Both the position numbers and the translations under genes were made by a program. Below, piece after piece: positions 1 through 11,168 of a stretch of 64,000 nt of DNA (position 1 is the first letter of the stretch; each line of letters begins with the position of its first letter). Under the pieces are notes generated by a model. The model ran no database searches, was not told the DNA's origin, and was given only the letters and a program-made list of their open reading frames with translations. The DNA comes from Kappaphycus alvarezii (Eukaryota; Rhodophyta; Florideophyceae; Gigartinales; Solieriaceae), in the NCBI GenBank assembly GCA_002205965.3, contig NADL03000608.1, positions 496,001-560,000 on the forward strand. Direction: 5' to 3'.

Positions 1-419
1 GGCGATTCGGTATAAGCAACCGGGGCTGCGTGCGACCGTATATCATATTCACGAAGCGGGCCAGAGAAAGAGCGAGTGCTGAAAGTTGTGTACCGCACCA
101 TAGCTCACAGACCTCGAGATGTTTTGCACTAGATCGAATACGAGAACCATTTTATCGGTATGCAGTTTATCGGTGGTTTGTTGTCGATCTATCGAGGATC
201 GGACGATCACAGGCACGTTTTCTCTCATCCCTCCATCATGGACAAACGCAGTCCTTTATATCACGCCTAGCTGAGTATTAGTGTGGTATCGACCTGAATA
301 ATGGCCGCTATTTACTCAGCATTGAGTAGCGCGGATATGGATCAGTGAAGTCGATACATACAGGCCACAACCGGGACTGATGATTCCTAACAGTAGGGAA
401 TCGCCCGGTGTGGACAAAG

Positions 420-491
420 TGGCGTCGATACGGAAAGGCTCCAGCCCGGACTGCGTGGCACCAATACAGACAGGTTCCAGCCCTGAATGCG
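420..491. repeat. 36-bp tandem duplication
   Basis: Two adjacent 36-bp units (420-455 and 456-491) align with roughly a dozen differences; both carry the core ccagccc(g/t)ga(c/a)tgcg. On the minus strand they would read as two related 12-residue units starting SGLEP, but the open frame around them is only 67 codons, so coding is not claimed. A weaker third copy may lie at about 350-378. Confidence 0.5.
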
Positions 492-2141
492 GTGCAATGT
501 CTTTAATTTCATTTACCAAGTTCCTGTATTAGGCTACGTTCACGCCCCGACGGCGATGTTTGAATACCTTTCGAGGAAATGCGATCAAGTTAATTCCGTA
601 GTTCTATGAAGGCAGCGTCCTCTCGACTAGCAAGGCCAAAAGAAAAGTTGAAAGAGCGGGACGACCTGTTCAACCATATCCACTCAGTTCTTTTACAATT
701 ACTCCCTCCTTCTACCTCTCCCAATAACCATCCTATCCTTTTAACCATTTTCCTTGTCTTAGCAGTGATTCAGCGCAGTTGACACAGCATTGACAAGCGA
801 TCAACTCTGTTGAAAGAGTTGTGGGCGTCAAAGAGGACCGTAGCAACATGCGGAGCACATGGAAAACGACAAGGCAGAGTCCGTGTGTCATGGATGACCG
901 CATCTATCCCGTCCTTGATACCATTGGCCGTTTGAAATGGCGCGAGAAAGTCTCAAGAATCATCGATGGCACCTAGGAGCAGCGTCTTGGTGACAATGCG
1001 GCGGAGGACCGATCCAACAGCGATGGGAGGTATTTTGTCCGGTTGCGGCCGTAGAGGGAGTAATGTTGCGGCAGCGAGCAGGGGCAGGACCGAGTCCGGC
1101 AGTTACACACGCGCAATCCGAGGTAACAACTTCTTCAGCACACCTTTGCCTCACACCACGGAGACCGGGCTGACCGACGTTTCAAGTAGCCAGTGGAACC
1201 AGCGTGCAGGTGTGCAGCTACCTTTTTGATGTACACAATTTGTGAGGTCGAGATATTGCTCGGCTCGAAAGGGTTCACCTTTTGTGACACTTTGATTCTT
1301 TTAATGCAACGGCTGTCCTTGATAAATTCAACGTTTTCCCCAGAGTGAAACTAGACACGCTGTTGGTATATGCAGACCCCGCCGCTAGATTCAAATCCTC
1401 GATGTCTGTCCCTGTCTCCGAAGGTCTCTTTTGTTCTTCATTTCGGTCGGCCTAGGATAAGATCTTCTCTGCGAGGCTTGATGTTCGAGGCGTGGCAGTT
1501 GCGGTTACGACCTTCTCGTGGTACGGCACTCCAGTCCCTTTAGATGCCGGACATCCTTGCCACCCTTTTTCCCCCGGTAGATGACGTGGTTGACTGGTGT
1601 TTATGCACGGGATTTGATCCCTGGAGGCCTTTTGTTTATCGGCACTGGGCGTTATCCCGAAGAATGAAGGTAATAAAAAATGTTACACCCCGCTTTCAAT
1701 CGTACAGAAAGACAAATCTAATACAGACTTTGACCTTTTGTCGGATTGGAAGAACTCGCAGCACAGAAAAACTTTGGCCGATATACTGGGTGTGGGGGTT
1801 TAGGCGCACTCCAGGTACTCGCTAGTTGAACTGTTGTTGTCGGTCTGGTCGGGTTGGTCGAGGCCCGAACACTCCACAGCCAAGGTATATATAGACTCCA
1901 CCAATTTTTGAAACCCCCTACAATAGTACTGCAATAAAATATTTTGACTAAAAATTGAGCACTGCAGTAGTAAAAAAATCTCTGGTTTCCCTCCTTTCCA
2001 TAGCCCGTACCGTAGTCAAACAGTAATTTTGTGGCCCAAATTTGTGCACACGTGCCCTGCAATGCTGTCCACAATTTTCACAACAGCACAATTTAATACT
2101 TTATGTACTGTACAGTAGTTGGCTCGAGTGAAAGAAGGTTG

Positions 2142-2199
2142 CATGCAACGAACTGGGATATAACAGTTTTCATGCAACGAATTGGGGTATAAAACTTTA
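2142..2199. repeat. 29-bp tandem duplication
   Basis: The unit beginning catgcaacgaa and ending tataac plus a short T-rich spacer occurs twice head to tail, with a few differences between copies. It lies in a non-coding AT-leaning stretch. Function unknown. Confidence 0.5.
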
Positions 2200-2545
2200 C
2201 TGCATATTACGGGCCACAACCGAACATATCTTTCAAATATTAAATTTCCCCCCTGCATTAATGGGCGCCTTCTAAAATCTTATTTTGATTACACACGTTT
2301 ATTTATGTAAAGCCACAAATTTGCGTGTAGCATTTTGTGCATTGGCACTGAAATCATCGGAGCATCTTCCACATTTGGCTGTATCGTATTTTAGATCAAA
2401 GGGTAAGCTTTGAGCTTGATCAAAGTATCCCCTGTATGACCATGGTGCTCTCCTAATCCATGAATATCAGGATCTCCTGATCTTAATGTTCCAGCATATC
2501 TTCTCTCTTACTTCTGCTTGACTTGCAACTCTCAAAACGCAGCGC

Positions 2546-3659
2546 TTGATTGAATTTTGGAAGAGGCTCTCCTTAACTGGCAAGCGTCGCTTTGATCGCC
2601 GAATAACTAGAAGAGCACTTCAACACCCTTCAAACACTGCTTTCTCCATACTATTTGGATCAGGGTGCGATCAGTCCCTCATTACCTTTTGCAGACTCGA
2701 TCACAGATTTTTCGATACATCTTGCTTTTATTTGATCCGTTATTCAATCGCTACACACCATATTCTCGGGATGGATATATTCGAATCATTCCAATCCGAC
2801 CAAACAGAAGAGGTCGTCCGCTTTCACTCTCTGCTCTAGAATGTTCAGCAATGACGCTTTTCTGGTACCGGACGCGGCGATCAATAATGTTTTTTTGCCT
2901 GTTTGTTTGGTGTTACTAAATCAGTTTGCCCAATATTTTTACGGTTTGGGCGATGCTTGCTATTACTTGTTCTATTATCCGACGATAAGGCTCGAATTTC
3001 TATTCCTATTATCCACGAGATTGAAAGTTATAGAGAAGCGATCGCAGAGAAATACTCTCTTCTTGGGGAAGTGTATACCACGGCCGATGATATGAAGTTA
3101 TATTTACAGGCGAGTGGGAATCATATTGAACAAAACATGTTTTACAATGGATTGCAGCATGACTACTATGTCAGCAATGTTTTTGGTCTTTGTCCACGCT
3201 GGTGTAGTAATAGCAGCAGCATTTAATGCTCCTGGTTGTCTCCATGACTCTGTAATCGCAGAGCGGGGAAACATTTACGAGAAAATGGAAGAATTTTATA
3301 AAGAATGTGGAGGGACATGTGTCGTCGATTCAGATTTTAGCAAGGGAGACTATCCTTTTCTAATCAAATCACCTCAAGAGATCCCTATTGCAAATGAAAG
3401 GGCGATATTAATTAAAGCTCGCCAAGCAACATCGGCTAGGAAAGTATCAGGATGGGATATGCGAGCCTTTCAAGGATCCTTCCCTCGTTTAAAGGACAGA
3501 AATTTATATGAGGAGCGCGGCGAAAGAAAAATCACTCCACAACTGGTTATCCTTTTGTTAAATATACGAACGAGATTTGTAGGGATAAATCCGATCCTTC
3601 ATACTTTCATGCCACGACTGAGTATTGAGGCCAATCACATTCTTCTTGATCAAGCATAA
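2546..3659 (+). pseudogene. Harbinger transposase (DDE_Tnp_4-like)
   Basis: The family's segments appear in order: an N-terminal RRALQHPSNTAFSILF stretch, the RGRPLSLSALEC and FWYRTRR block, FGVTKSVCPIFLRFGR, the EKYSLLGEVYTTADDMKL region with the first catalytic Asp context, FYNGLQHDYYVSNVF, then FNAPGCLHDS (second Asp) and ATSARKVSGWDMRAFQGSFP near the end. These are typical of Harbinger nucleases that cut and rejoin the element's ends. The reading frame changes about three times (roughly at 2740, 2895 and 3200), and the frame of the first block opens at a TTG, so the start is uncertain. The stop at 3657-3659 is shared by the last 181-codon frame. Broken copy, or indel errors; both are possible. 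Confidence 0.85.
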
Positions 3660-3694
3660 ATTTGAACACTTTAGTCTCCGTTCGGGAGGTTTGG

Positions 3695-4793
3695 TTGCTG
3701 TTTTACCGAGAGCACAATAAGTATCTGCATAAAGGCTTCCAAATTTTTATGATCTTCTTCCCGTTGTGTCCGAGATCTCTCCCGATCTTCCTGCGTTGGC
3801 GTCTTTCATCTTCCCTCTGCGTCGCTCTAATGCGAGCTTCTTCCTCTCGTCTCTCCTTAGCCTCTTCTCGCTCTCGTTACGCTCTTTCTATTTCCGCCTT
3901 TCCGAGTTCTCGTTCTTGGATAAAGGAAGCTTTAAAATTTCGAGAACATCGTGCCCAATTTCCCTGTTTGCGCTTCGTGGACGTTTGTGCACAATAGGGA
4001 AAGAAGGCGTCATAAAGGATGGAGTAAAAGATTTTAAGGGCCGTGCAGCATCTTCTTCCCCGTCGCTTTCAGTCTCTTCTGGAACTTTTGGCTTTTGCTC
4101 CGGCAATTACTGTCCATCATGTACATCTTCGTCATCAAACAAAACTTCAATCTTGCTTTCATCTCCATCGCCAATATCAACGCGTTTAGTCATGTCTTCA
4201 CGAATTTTCTTGGCTCGAAATACTGACGGTGGATTTAGTGGGTCTCCTACAGGCAATCTCTTCCTGCAAAGCATTTCGAACTTTTTTTGCAATGAATCTG
4301 TTGTTCTATTCTCTTCTGGGTACCTCTTTTTGTGAAGAAGGGTAACAGCGTCCCACTCATCTGCGCTAACAGGTAGATGTCTTCCAGAATATCCAGAAAA
4401 ATCTCCAGTTCCTGTTCATTAAACGTAGCACCATGTTCAGGATCACTATTGCCCTTCTTACGAGATGTACGAGCACGTTTCCTGGATTGCCCAACAGATG
4501 GTCGACGGCTAGATCGAGCTTTCCCTGACTGGGCAGCATCTCGAGATCCATTATTTCGCTGTGGAATGTTTGATGGCGTTGCTAGTCGCCTGTGGATTCT
4601 GCAGTCGAGTGTGTGCCGCTGGTAGTTGTTCTGGCATCACAGGTGCATCTATTGGACAAGAAGATTGCCCATATCCGTATCCTAGGGTAATTTGCCTTCG
4701 CTCTGGTACTTTAAGAGCTACCAAGGAAGCAGGGATCGGTGGATGAGGAGGGCATAGCGGCGTGTCTTCGTCGGAATTTTCAACAAAAGCCAT
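3695..4793 (-). pseudogene. Harbinger Myb/SANT-like accessory protein
   Basis: Starts at ATG 4793 with an acidic leader (MAFVENSDEDTP), then a proline-rich part, a basic patch rich in RKRARTSRKK that looks like a nuclear signal (about 4470-4500), and a SANT-like region read as EQELEIFLDILED, ADEWDAVTLLHKKRYPEENR and SLQKKFEMLCRKRLPVGDP (4240-4400). An acidic stretch and a long charged helix rich in Arg and Glu (EERREEEARIRATQREDERR-like, 3740-3850) close the protein. At least one frame change lies near 4370 between the two SANT parts, and more lie further down. In this transposon class the partner recruits the transposase to the subterminal DNA. Confidence 0.75.
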
Positions 4794-4800
4794 CTTTCAG

Positions 4801-5376
4801 AAATCAAGATTGGGGAGAGACCTGAAGTAGATCAATGAATTCAGCGATTCGATTGTAAAAGATGCTTAAGCATTTTTTTGCAGATCTGTTCGGGCGAATG
4901 TACAGTGGGAGAGATCAAATCTAGATCTTTTGTTGGGGTTGGCGGATGAAAAGAGGATGAGATCTGACATAGACGGATCCCTCGGAACCAGACGCGAATA
5001 GATGAAATCGAGGGTAGCAAGGGTGTTTAGCGTTCATAACACCAGACGGCAAACGAGATAATAAATGTGCGATTGTGAATACACACAAAAATTATATTCG
5101 CGGGCGAGCGACGAGCAATTTTCATGTTTGTTGACACATGAATGCTATAAGTTCTGCCTTTTTTGTGGAAATTTTGTGTGCGCAATTTATTATTATGTGT
5201 TTTTCGGAGGCGTCCAATATCAGGATTACAGTGAGGAACCAACTATGATGCTAGCTGAGTGCTAACCGAGTGGTCCACGTGCACCACGTGCACAGGTGCA
5301 CGGGAAACGATAGCGTTCGCCAGAGACGACCAGATCGTGTAACTAATGTGTCAATAGATTCTCGTTCTGATGGCTC
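4801..5376. other. No gene seen
   Basis: No coding segment was recognised. The stretch may contain the right end of the Harbinger element. A short palindromic cluster, cacgtgcaccacgtgcac, lies at about 5276-5293 and resembles overlapping G-box (CACGTG) sites. Confidence 0.4.
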
Positions 5377-5378
5377 TC

Positions 5379-5722
5379 ATAGCGGTAAAACGGCGGAGAA
5401 GAGATATCCGACGCTCACTATCTCAGAACGGAGGTGTTGCAAGCGACAAAAGCGCTACCGTGGTACAGTTGCTGGATTAGGGAGTGGTACATATGGATGA
5501 GGGACCAAGGGTCTACAAGTGTATTCAGAAGGGACAGGCTCTACCGCCTACTGCCGCTAGCAAAAAGTATCTAGAACGCTTACTGGGTCTAAAGTTGACT
5601 CTCAACTTCCTAACTACTTGGAACTTGACTTGAAGTTGTCGGCCAACTTACTTGATCTCGCTCGGAGGAAGCAATTTACTCAGCTTATATAGACTTTTTG
5701 TTACCCCTAAAGTCTTGGAAAA
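5379..5722 (-). repeat. Worn solo LTR of the 29.9-kb Gypsy family
   Basis: Aligns by eye with the LTRs at 29,873, 36,666 and 57,630: shared blocks include cggcggagaagagat, gaggtgttgcaagcgacaaaa, gttgactctcaacttcc and cagcttatatagactttt. Only the half nearest the LTR's plus-strand start is left; it stops at about 5722 where a LINE fragment begins. Much more diverged than the complete copies, so it is an older insertion of this or a sister family. Confidence 0.65.
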
Positions 5723-5749
5723 AACAACATCTCAATTTAAAAAAAATCC

Positions 5750-5962
5750 CCCGGTTAGAGCAGTGCTTACCCAAAGGCACGCTGCCGCGGCCGTCATGTC
5801 GAAAGCGGCATGTCTGCTCGCTAGCATTGAGCCAGCGGTATAAAGAATTTTATTTAGTGTTACTAATTGGGGAATTATCCCGCACAATGCACTAGCGGCG
5901 TGGATACAACCGATCACATCTTCCTTACATTAAAATAACCTCAAATTCTCCCATGCTGAACA
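5750..5962 (+). mobile_element. LINE 3' end (5'-truncated copy)
   Basis: About 210 bp match the reverse complement of 8138-8360: the last codons of the LINE protein (VLTQRHAAAAVMS, CLLA, IEPA) and its 3' untranslated tail ending in ttaaaataacc plus a short A/C-rich end. Such severe 5' truncation is usual for LINE insertion by target-primed reverse transcription. It sits directly against the broken LTR at 5379-5722, so it probably interrupted or replaced the rest of that LTR. Confidence 0.7.
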
Positions 5963-6600
5963 TGGTGCATTTTGGAACGAACAGAAAAGCGATTTCTGTT
6001 CGTTCCTTAATTTTTTGAATATATTGACTCTTTTGAACTTAAGAATGCACAAAATTATAACAATAAAAAGTAACATGATAGATTTGGCCCTATAACCGGG
6101 CAAACTGATAAAAATCCCAGTTCAGAGTTCTAATTTTCAATTCTAATGAAGGAAGCATTCATCTGTGTTCAACACCTATCCAGCTCTCACCATGCTAAGA
6201 AGGAAGCGACTCCCAGGTAAAGAAGCAAGCCCCGTTCTGTAATACTTTCATATAGCAGTTTCCCAAGAAAAACCTTTGAGACAATCGAAGGGAACACGAC
6301 AGTAGTTTTCAAACGTTCACGGCTCAGGAATAGCTACGGAGAGTGATCTGCCTCAGGGAAGCCAAAAAGTTTACAGATTGGGACGAGAGTCCCATCATTC
6401 AAGAATAAAGCAGAGTCGAAAAGTATTTAAAGTAATTCGAAAGATATCGCAACTGATTTTGACCTCACACAATGTACTTAGTGTGCTTAATCAGTGCCTG
6501 TTTATGATTTATAAAAAATTCGTGACTGCTGCAGTAAAACTTAATCACCAAAGGGAATGAAGAGATTGAGTGATTGATAAAGTACACAGGGGTGCGGTGG
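5963..6600. other. No gene seen
   Basis: No motif or long coding segment on either strand. A short weakly coding 60-codon frame at 6378-6560 has no recognisable feature. Confidence 0.4.
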
Positions 6601-6625
6601 ACTGGTCTAAAGTGGTATTTTTTGA

Positions 6626-7315
6626 TTGAAATACGTTAAGGTTAGACCAGACAGAATTTCTGGCAATGAAATGGCGGGAATATCGAGAGGAGATTCAAAA
6701 TTTCGCGAGAAGACAAAAATGGAGAGAGGGTTCCGCTATGAGCAGCGTTTGCGGTGGCCAAGAAATTGGTTATACTGGCTGGGTCACATAATGCCGCGGC
6801 GTCCTGTACACGTTGCACGAAAATTTGTTGCAGTTATCAGAGCATTGACCGGTTCGCTGGCTTTTTCTTGCATGACATTTCTCCGTTTCAGAAGGCGCGT
6901 GTGGTTGAGGAATTGATCACAGATACCAGAAGGAAGAGAATGTGGTTACAGAGCAATGTGCGGTGCGCAGTTGTTCTCGTCTAGGTACGGAATCCCGTAA
7001 TAAAATGAGAAAACCAACAGGCATAAACAAACGCCCACGGGGTGTTCTCTGTCCCTCTCTCTCTTTTAACACCCCACGATGCATTAAAACAGTCCGCAGA
7101 TGGCGAGGATAAGTTTTTGGGGTGTAGAGCAGGGGTGATTCCCAGGACAGTAGGACGGTATATTTGTCCGCCGAGTTGTAAGGCCGAGCCAGGATCCGCG
7201 GACTGCTAGAACCTTGAGAAGAATCGAGTCCAACGAACTGTTGAAAATAAAGATGTAACATTGGAAAGGAGATGTAGTAGTGGGTCAGCAGTGCTGAATA
7301 TCTCCTTCGGAGATA
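6626..7315 (+). other. Coding remnant of an unrecognised repeated element
   Basis: Part of this stretch (about 7085-7315) matches the reverse complement of 28,957-29,200 at both DNA and protein level: both encode VI, then TxGRYxCPPxCK, then a Pro-Gly and a GSAVL(N/I)IS tail. The preceding part (6640-6980) gives a plausible but broken protein with paired cysteines (CTRCTKICC) and a long helix-like segment. Two dispersed copies make it a mobile or repeated gene fragment. I do not recognise the family; stops interrupt the 7-kb copy. Confidence 0.5.
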
Positions 7316-7382
7316 AGGTTTCTGTTACTAACGACAAACTTAACACCCAAGCTACAATGTCTCACGTATTGTCCTCTGACAT

Positions 7383-7619
7383 TTGTATGCCTGCGGCCTT
7401 TTCATGAAATTACTGGAAACTGATGACAGGATTAGGTATCATGCTCGCTGGAAAGGCTTACCAAGCTCTGAGGATACGTGTGGGCCGCACTGTGTACTTT
7501 TCAAAGACGTTCCGGATATACTTCAACATATTTTTGCTCGCAAGAATACACCTTCTCATCTCGTCAAGGAAGCACAGGACATTCTCGGCATTCGTGAAGG
7601 AATACAGAAAGACTACTAG
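7383..7619 (+). mobile_element. Chromodomain scrap of a Gypsy chromovirus
   Basis: The frame reads like a chromodomain: RYHARWKGLPSSEDT followed by LFKDVPDILQ, ending in a basic helix. It resembles the chromodomain at the end of the element at 47,129-52,396 (GEFEVLVARKGL, FEDVPSKVRAYF), including the short tail after it. Chromodomains at the end of integrase steer some Gypsy elements to histone-marked sites. Nothing else of the element is recognised next to it. Old, broken fossil. Confidence 0.5.
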
Positions 7620-8137
7620 CTAATGGATGTTGATGCGGACCGTTAATTCGCTCATGATAACTAATTTCTATCGACGCAGCTGAGGGAATTACTAATTAGT
7701 ACGTTGCACTTCTTCATCTGCTGGCTACGTTATCAATTAGAACGGAGAACTGTGTAAGTAGCCATGATCCCGACTCATCAGTGGAAAGAATTGTAGGCTG
7801 CTCTCGCTATGCAAGTCGGCCGTTGCAATTATAATTTGGCCACACGATTAGTACGATAGGGTGGCGCTTCTGTTAGACGGTTGAGGGGCTGAAATAGGTT
7901 GGTTAACTGCGAGTAGTGCGAGTGTTGGGATCACTATGAACTTATATTCAAAACATGTTAAAGGATCTGCATTACGGACAACTGAGTACTTTCGCCAAAC
8001 AACAAGTAGTTGCTAGCCCACTCAACAAAAAAGCGGCGTTGGAAGTGACCATCAACGCGGGGTGTCGTTGAAGAGGAATGGAGAGTATTTGTCCAATACA
8101 CGGCTGGAATTGTAACTTCCCATAATTTTATGTCTTC
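7620..8137. other. No gene seen
   Basis: No coding segment or repeat recognised on either strand. Confidence 0.4.
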
Positions 8138-8940
8138 CTTTTGGCTGGGGGAATTTTTGGGTTATTTTAATGCATGGAAGATGTGGTCGGTTATATCCAC
8201 GCGGCTAATGCGTTATGTGGAATAAGTCGTCGCTGATGGGTAACACTACAGTACAGTGCATGACCTTCCTTACAGAGCCGGCTCAATGCCGGCGAGCAGG
8301 CATGCGGCGTTGGACATGACGGCCGCAGCAGCGTGCCTTTGGGTAAGCACCGCTCTAACCATCCCATAGGTCTCCATCGCTCGAACGGCCACGTTCCGCG
8401 CGACATCGGTTAGCACCGCGTACGCGTCTGGGTGCCAGCCTCCAAGGGTGGATATTGGATAGGCACAAGCCTCCCTCTAGTAGCAGTCGCGAGCAGTGGT
8501 TCATACCTTCTACGTTTGGCGGAGATGGCTGCGTTGAGGGAGGTGAGTGGGTTGAAAGTACGCACTCTCCTATTGGAGGCGCAAGGGGATTGACGAACGT
8601 GACGTCAAAAAAGTCCGTTCCTCCGTTGCTACCCATTGCCTCGATATCCGGCCTTGTGCGGTGAAGCCCCTGTCGCCGCTCGATAGCCGGATGACGGGCT
8701 GCCTTCTGGAGGTCTTGGGCGAGGAGGACGACTTGACGGTCGTGTCGTCGGGTGCGGTGCCCACCATGCAGGCAGTGCATGAGGTGATCCCCGTGGCAGT
8801 CGAGGACCTCAGGGCAGTTTGGGCGTGGGCACGGCGTGTCTGGGGCGAAGAGCGGGACTTGGAGGTAGTACTGGAGCCACACTGAGAACTCACGGGCGTC
8901 AATATTGGTCTTGAGGCCTTTTGGCTTGCCTTGAGAACAT
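8138..8940 (-). mobile_element. LINE 3' part with restriction-like endonuclease motif
   Basis: The minus strand encodes the C-terminal part of a non-LTR retrotransposon protein: an upstream LKTNIDAREFSVWLQYYL segment, a Cys/His cluster (CPRPNC, then CHGDHLMHC), RRHDRQVVLLAQDL, and RPDIEAMG followed by DFFDVTF. The PD, a gap of about 13 residues, then D pattern after a zinc-knuckle-like cluster is what R2-type LINEs carry as their restriction-like endonuclease; assignment to that type is inference. A frame change lies near 8400, after which the tail matches the LINE copy at 5750. The 3' UTR runs to about 8138. Truncated at the 5' end, with no reverse transcriptase domain left. Confidence 0.75.
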
Positions 8941-9421
8941 CAACTTGAAATGCTGCTACTGGTCCATCGATCTTTGCACCAGTATGCTATATAATCGATT
9001 TGGTTCTTTAATATTTGAAAGGTGCGGTTCGGCTATCCCCCGGTGTATGCTAAACGTGCTCAGGATAATGGGTAGTGTCACTCGTGCGCGTAAAGGGCTG
9101 GCTGTATTCATCCCTTCTTCCAGCTCCAGACGTACTATTGACGTGGACGTTTGCTTTGAGGTGTTTGAAGTTTAGAAAAGAAGCAACATCTTTAAAATGT
9201 CTACTGATTTGGGCATTCATGATTTTACCGCGCCATGATTGCGTGAAGGGATCCCCACGCGATGCAACAATTCTCTCCCACCAGCACTAAAGATATCACC
9301 TGATTCATACTCTCTCGCAATGCAAGAGTGCATTGCCGAAACTAGACAGAATAACACGAACAAACTGGCATCTCTGTCGCAAAACATTCGTCAATGAATC
9401 TGTCAACACCCTGTCGGCACC
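8941..9421. other. No gene seen
   Basis: Separates the LINE fragment from the oxidoreductase gene. It should hold the 3' flank of that gene; no clear polyadenylation signal was identified. Confidence 0.4.
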
Positions 9422-11168
9422 TCATTCGCTCCTTGACAATGCACAATGATGTTCCTCTATGATCAATTCCGCGGCATGCTCCGCAAGCATATACACCGAG
9501 GCCACAGGCCCTGCAGATTTCGTCATTTCTGGAATTACAGATGCATCCACAATCCGCAAATTCTCAAATTCCATGACGCGAAAGTCTGACCTCGTCACTG
9601 ACCCCACCGCACAACCTCCAACGAAATGGAAACCATTGATTGCTGCATTCCGCACGTACGTCTGATTCAATTCAACATCGGATCCAGGCTCAATTTCAAC
9701 TGCACCAAGACCGGGTGCCAAATTGTCATGGATCTCTCGAACCTGCTTGATGCATTCTGATAATGCGTCAGCATCTGAGGACTGTCCGAGGAAGTTGAAG
9801 TTAACCTTAGGTGGAAGTTGAGGATTGTCGCTGTGAATAGCGATGCTGCCAAATGAAGATGGGTTTAGGAGGCAGACAGTTCCAATTACCCGTACGCCTC
9901 CCTCTCCCGGCTCCAGTTGAACCTCTGATGCCGTGATAGCTTGGCTCATATCCATGTACCCAATATCCGAAACGAAACCTAATCCTGCTGTCACCGCAAA
10001 TCCTAATGGACCGCCCTCGCCCGCAATGAACTGCTCCCTAGCCTCTCTGGAAAAGATTTTTCCGAAATTACTCACATCGGAGAGCGGTGCACCGGTATAA
10101 GATGACCTCAGAATAACCAAGGGTCTCCCTTGGCTCCTCTGACCCACAGGCAGATCTACTGCGAGCTGTACACCTGCATTGGCAAGAAGGTCACTCGATC
10201 CGATTCCAGAGTGCTGCAAAAGCTTGGGCGAGCCGTAAGGACCAGCCGAAACAATAACCTCCTTGCGGGCATCCATTGTCATTGTTGTGGTTGGATCATT
10301 GGTGAAGACGTATTCAATGCCCTTGACCCTATTCTCGATTTTTGTTCGCTCAAAGCTGCAGCTACATGACCCGATTTTTCCATTACGATGGCATTTCTCG
10401 CGAAGATGCTCGCGGCGCAACGCTGAATTAGGTGGTTTAACCAGTAACAGCTTTGTAACCGTGATCCCTTCCATGACTTTCAGATTACTTGCACACTGTC
10501 CCTGTAACACTGGGGACAGATACGCAGTGCAAGAATCCAGCTTGAAAGCTTGCTCTGTTTGAGGAATGCGATTGTAGAAAACGCCATTCCGAAGTTTTCC
10601 ACTAAGTGGATTAGATAGCTCCGGAAATCCGAGAGAGTCGGCTGCATCCCGCCATGCAGGGTAAAGATCATGACGCAGTGCAGGAGGCGGTACTCGAGCC
10701 TGTACCTGTCGAAACGCCCTTTGATACAAAGTCTTGGCACGAGCAGTGTCAAGGCTTTTGAATCCCCACTGTTCTACAGTACCATCCGGAACGGAACGGG
10801 ATCCATTGACCGGCATTGATTGAGCTGGTGCCTCCAAGCTTGGCACCCGTAAATGCGATGGTAGTTCTATTGAAGAGGCCTGGGTCGGGTTCGGATTGAA
10901 TTGGCTCGGCGAGCGCTGTAAACCAGGAGTTGACAACGAGACGGGGGGAAGATGATATTAGTTGCTCTTCTTCAGACTTTGGGAGGCCGCGTTCTATAAT
11001 TATAATAGAAGCGTTTGGAAGACCGGCGCAAAGTCGGGCAGCAATAGCGCAACCTGCAGTACCCCCTCCAACGATGATAAAGTCAGGGTTCGGCTGCTGT
11101 TCCTGCGAGGAAATAGGTTGAAGCCATTGGAGAGCAAGGAGAAGGAGAAAAATTGCCGTGGACTTCAT
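9422..11168 (-). CDS. GMC-family FAD oxidoreductase, secreted or luminal
   Basis: Glucose-methanol-choline oxidoreductases use FAD to oxidise alcohols, sugars or cyanohydrins. The protein starts at ATG 11168 (an in-frame TTG 12 bases upstream is ignored) with a clear signal peptide MKSTAIFLLLLALQWLQPISS-like, then the dinucleotide fold DFIIVGGGTAGCAIAARL, GGTSSINAG (FAD loop), the second GMC signature GPYGSPKLLQHSGIG, and near the end HFVGGCAVG with the conserved His and LRIVDASVIPE, followed by the usual AEHAAELI helix. Total length is near 580 residues, normal for the family. A single one-base frame change is needed at about 10,790, between the GQWIPFRS and DGTVEQWGF segments; no intron-like borders are there. 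No other intron is seen. The substrate cannot be told; mandelonitrile-lyase-like or choline-dehydrogenase-like relatives are possible. Flanked by LINE fragments. Confidence 0.85.

Larger units (their letters stand above)
1..2540. other. No recognisable gene
   Basis: All frames on both strands were read; they hold only short open stretches without a motif or composition that suggests a protein. Two small tandem duplications lie inside and are listed separately. Nothing else could be supported here. Confidence 0.5.
2540..4800. mobile_element. PIF/Harbinger DNA transposon, decayed
   Basis: Two convergent gene remnants sit back to back: a DDE transposase on the plus strand and a Myb/SANT-like protein on the minus strand, their stop codons about 40 bp apart. 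This pairing is the hallmark of PIF/Harbinger elements, where the SANT-like partner helps carry the transposase to the nucleus and to the ends. I could not identify the terminal inverted repeats or the usual three-base target duplication by eye, so the outer limits are those of the two genes and the true element probably extends further on both sides. Both genes have frame changes, so the copy is not autonomous as written. Confidence 0.8.
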
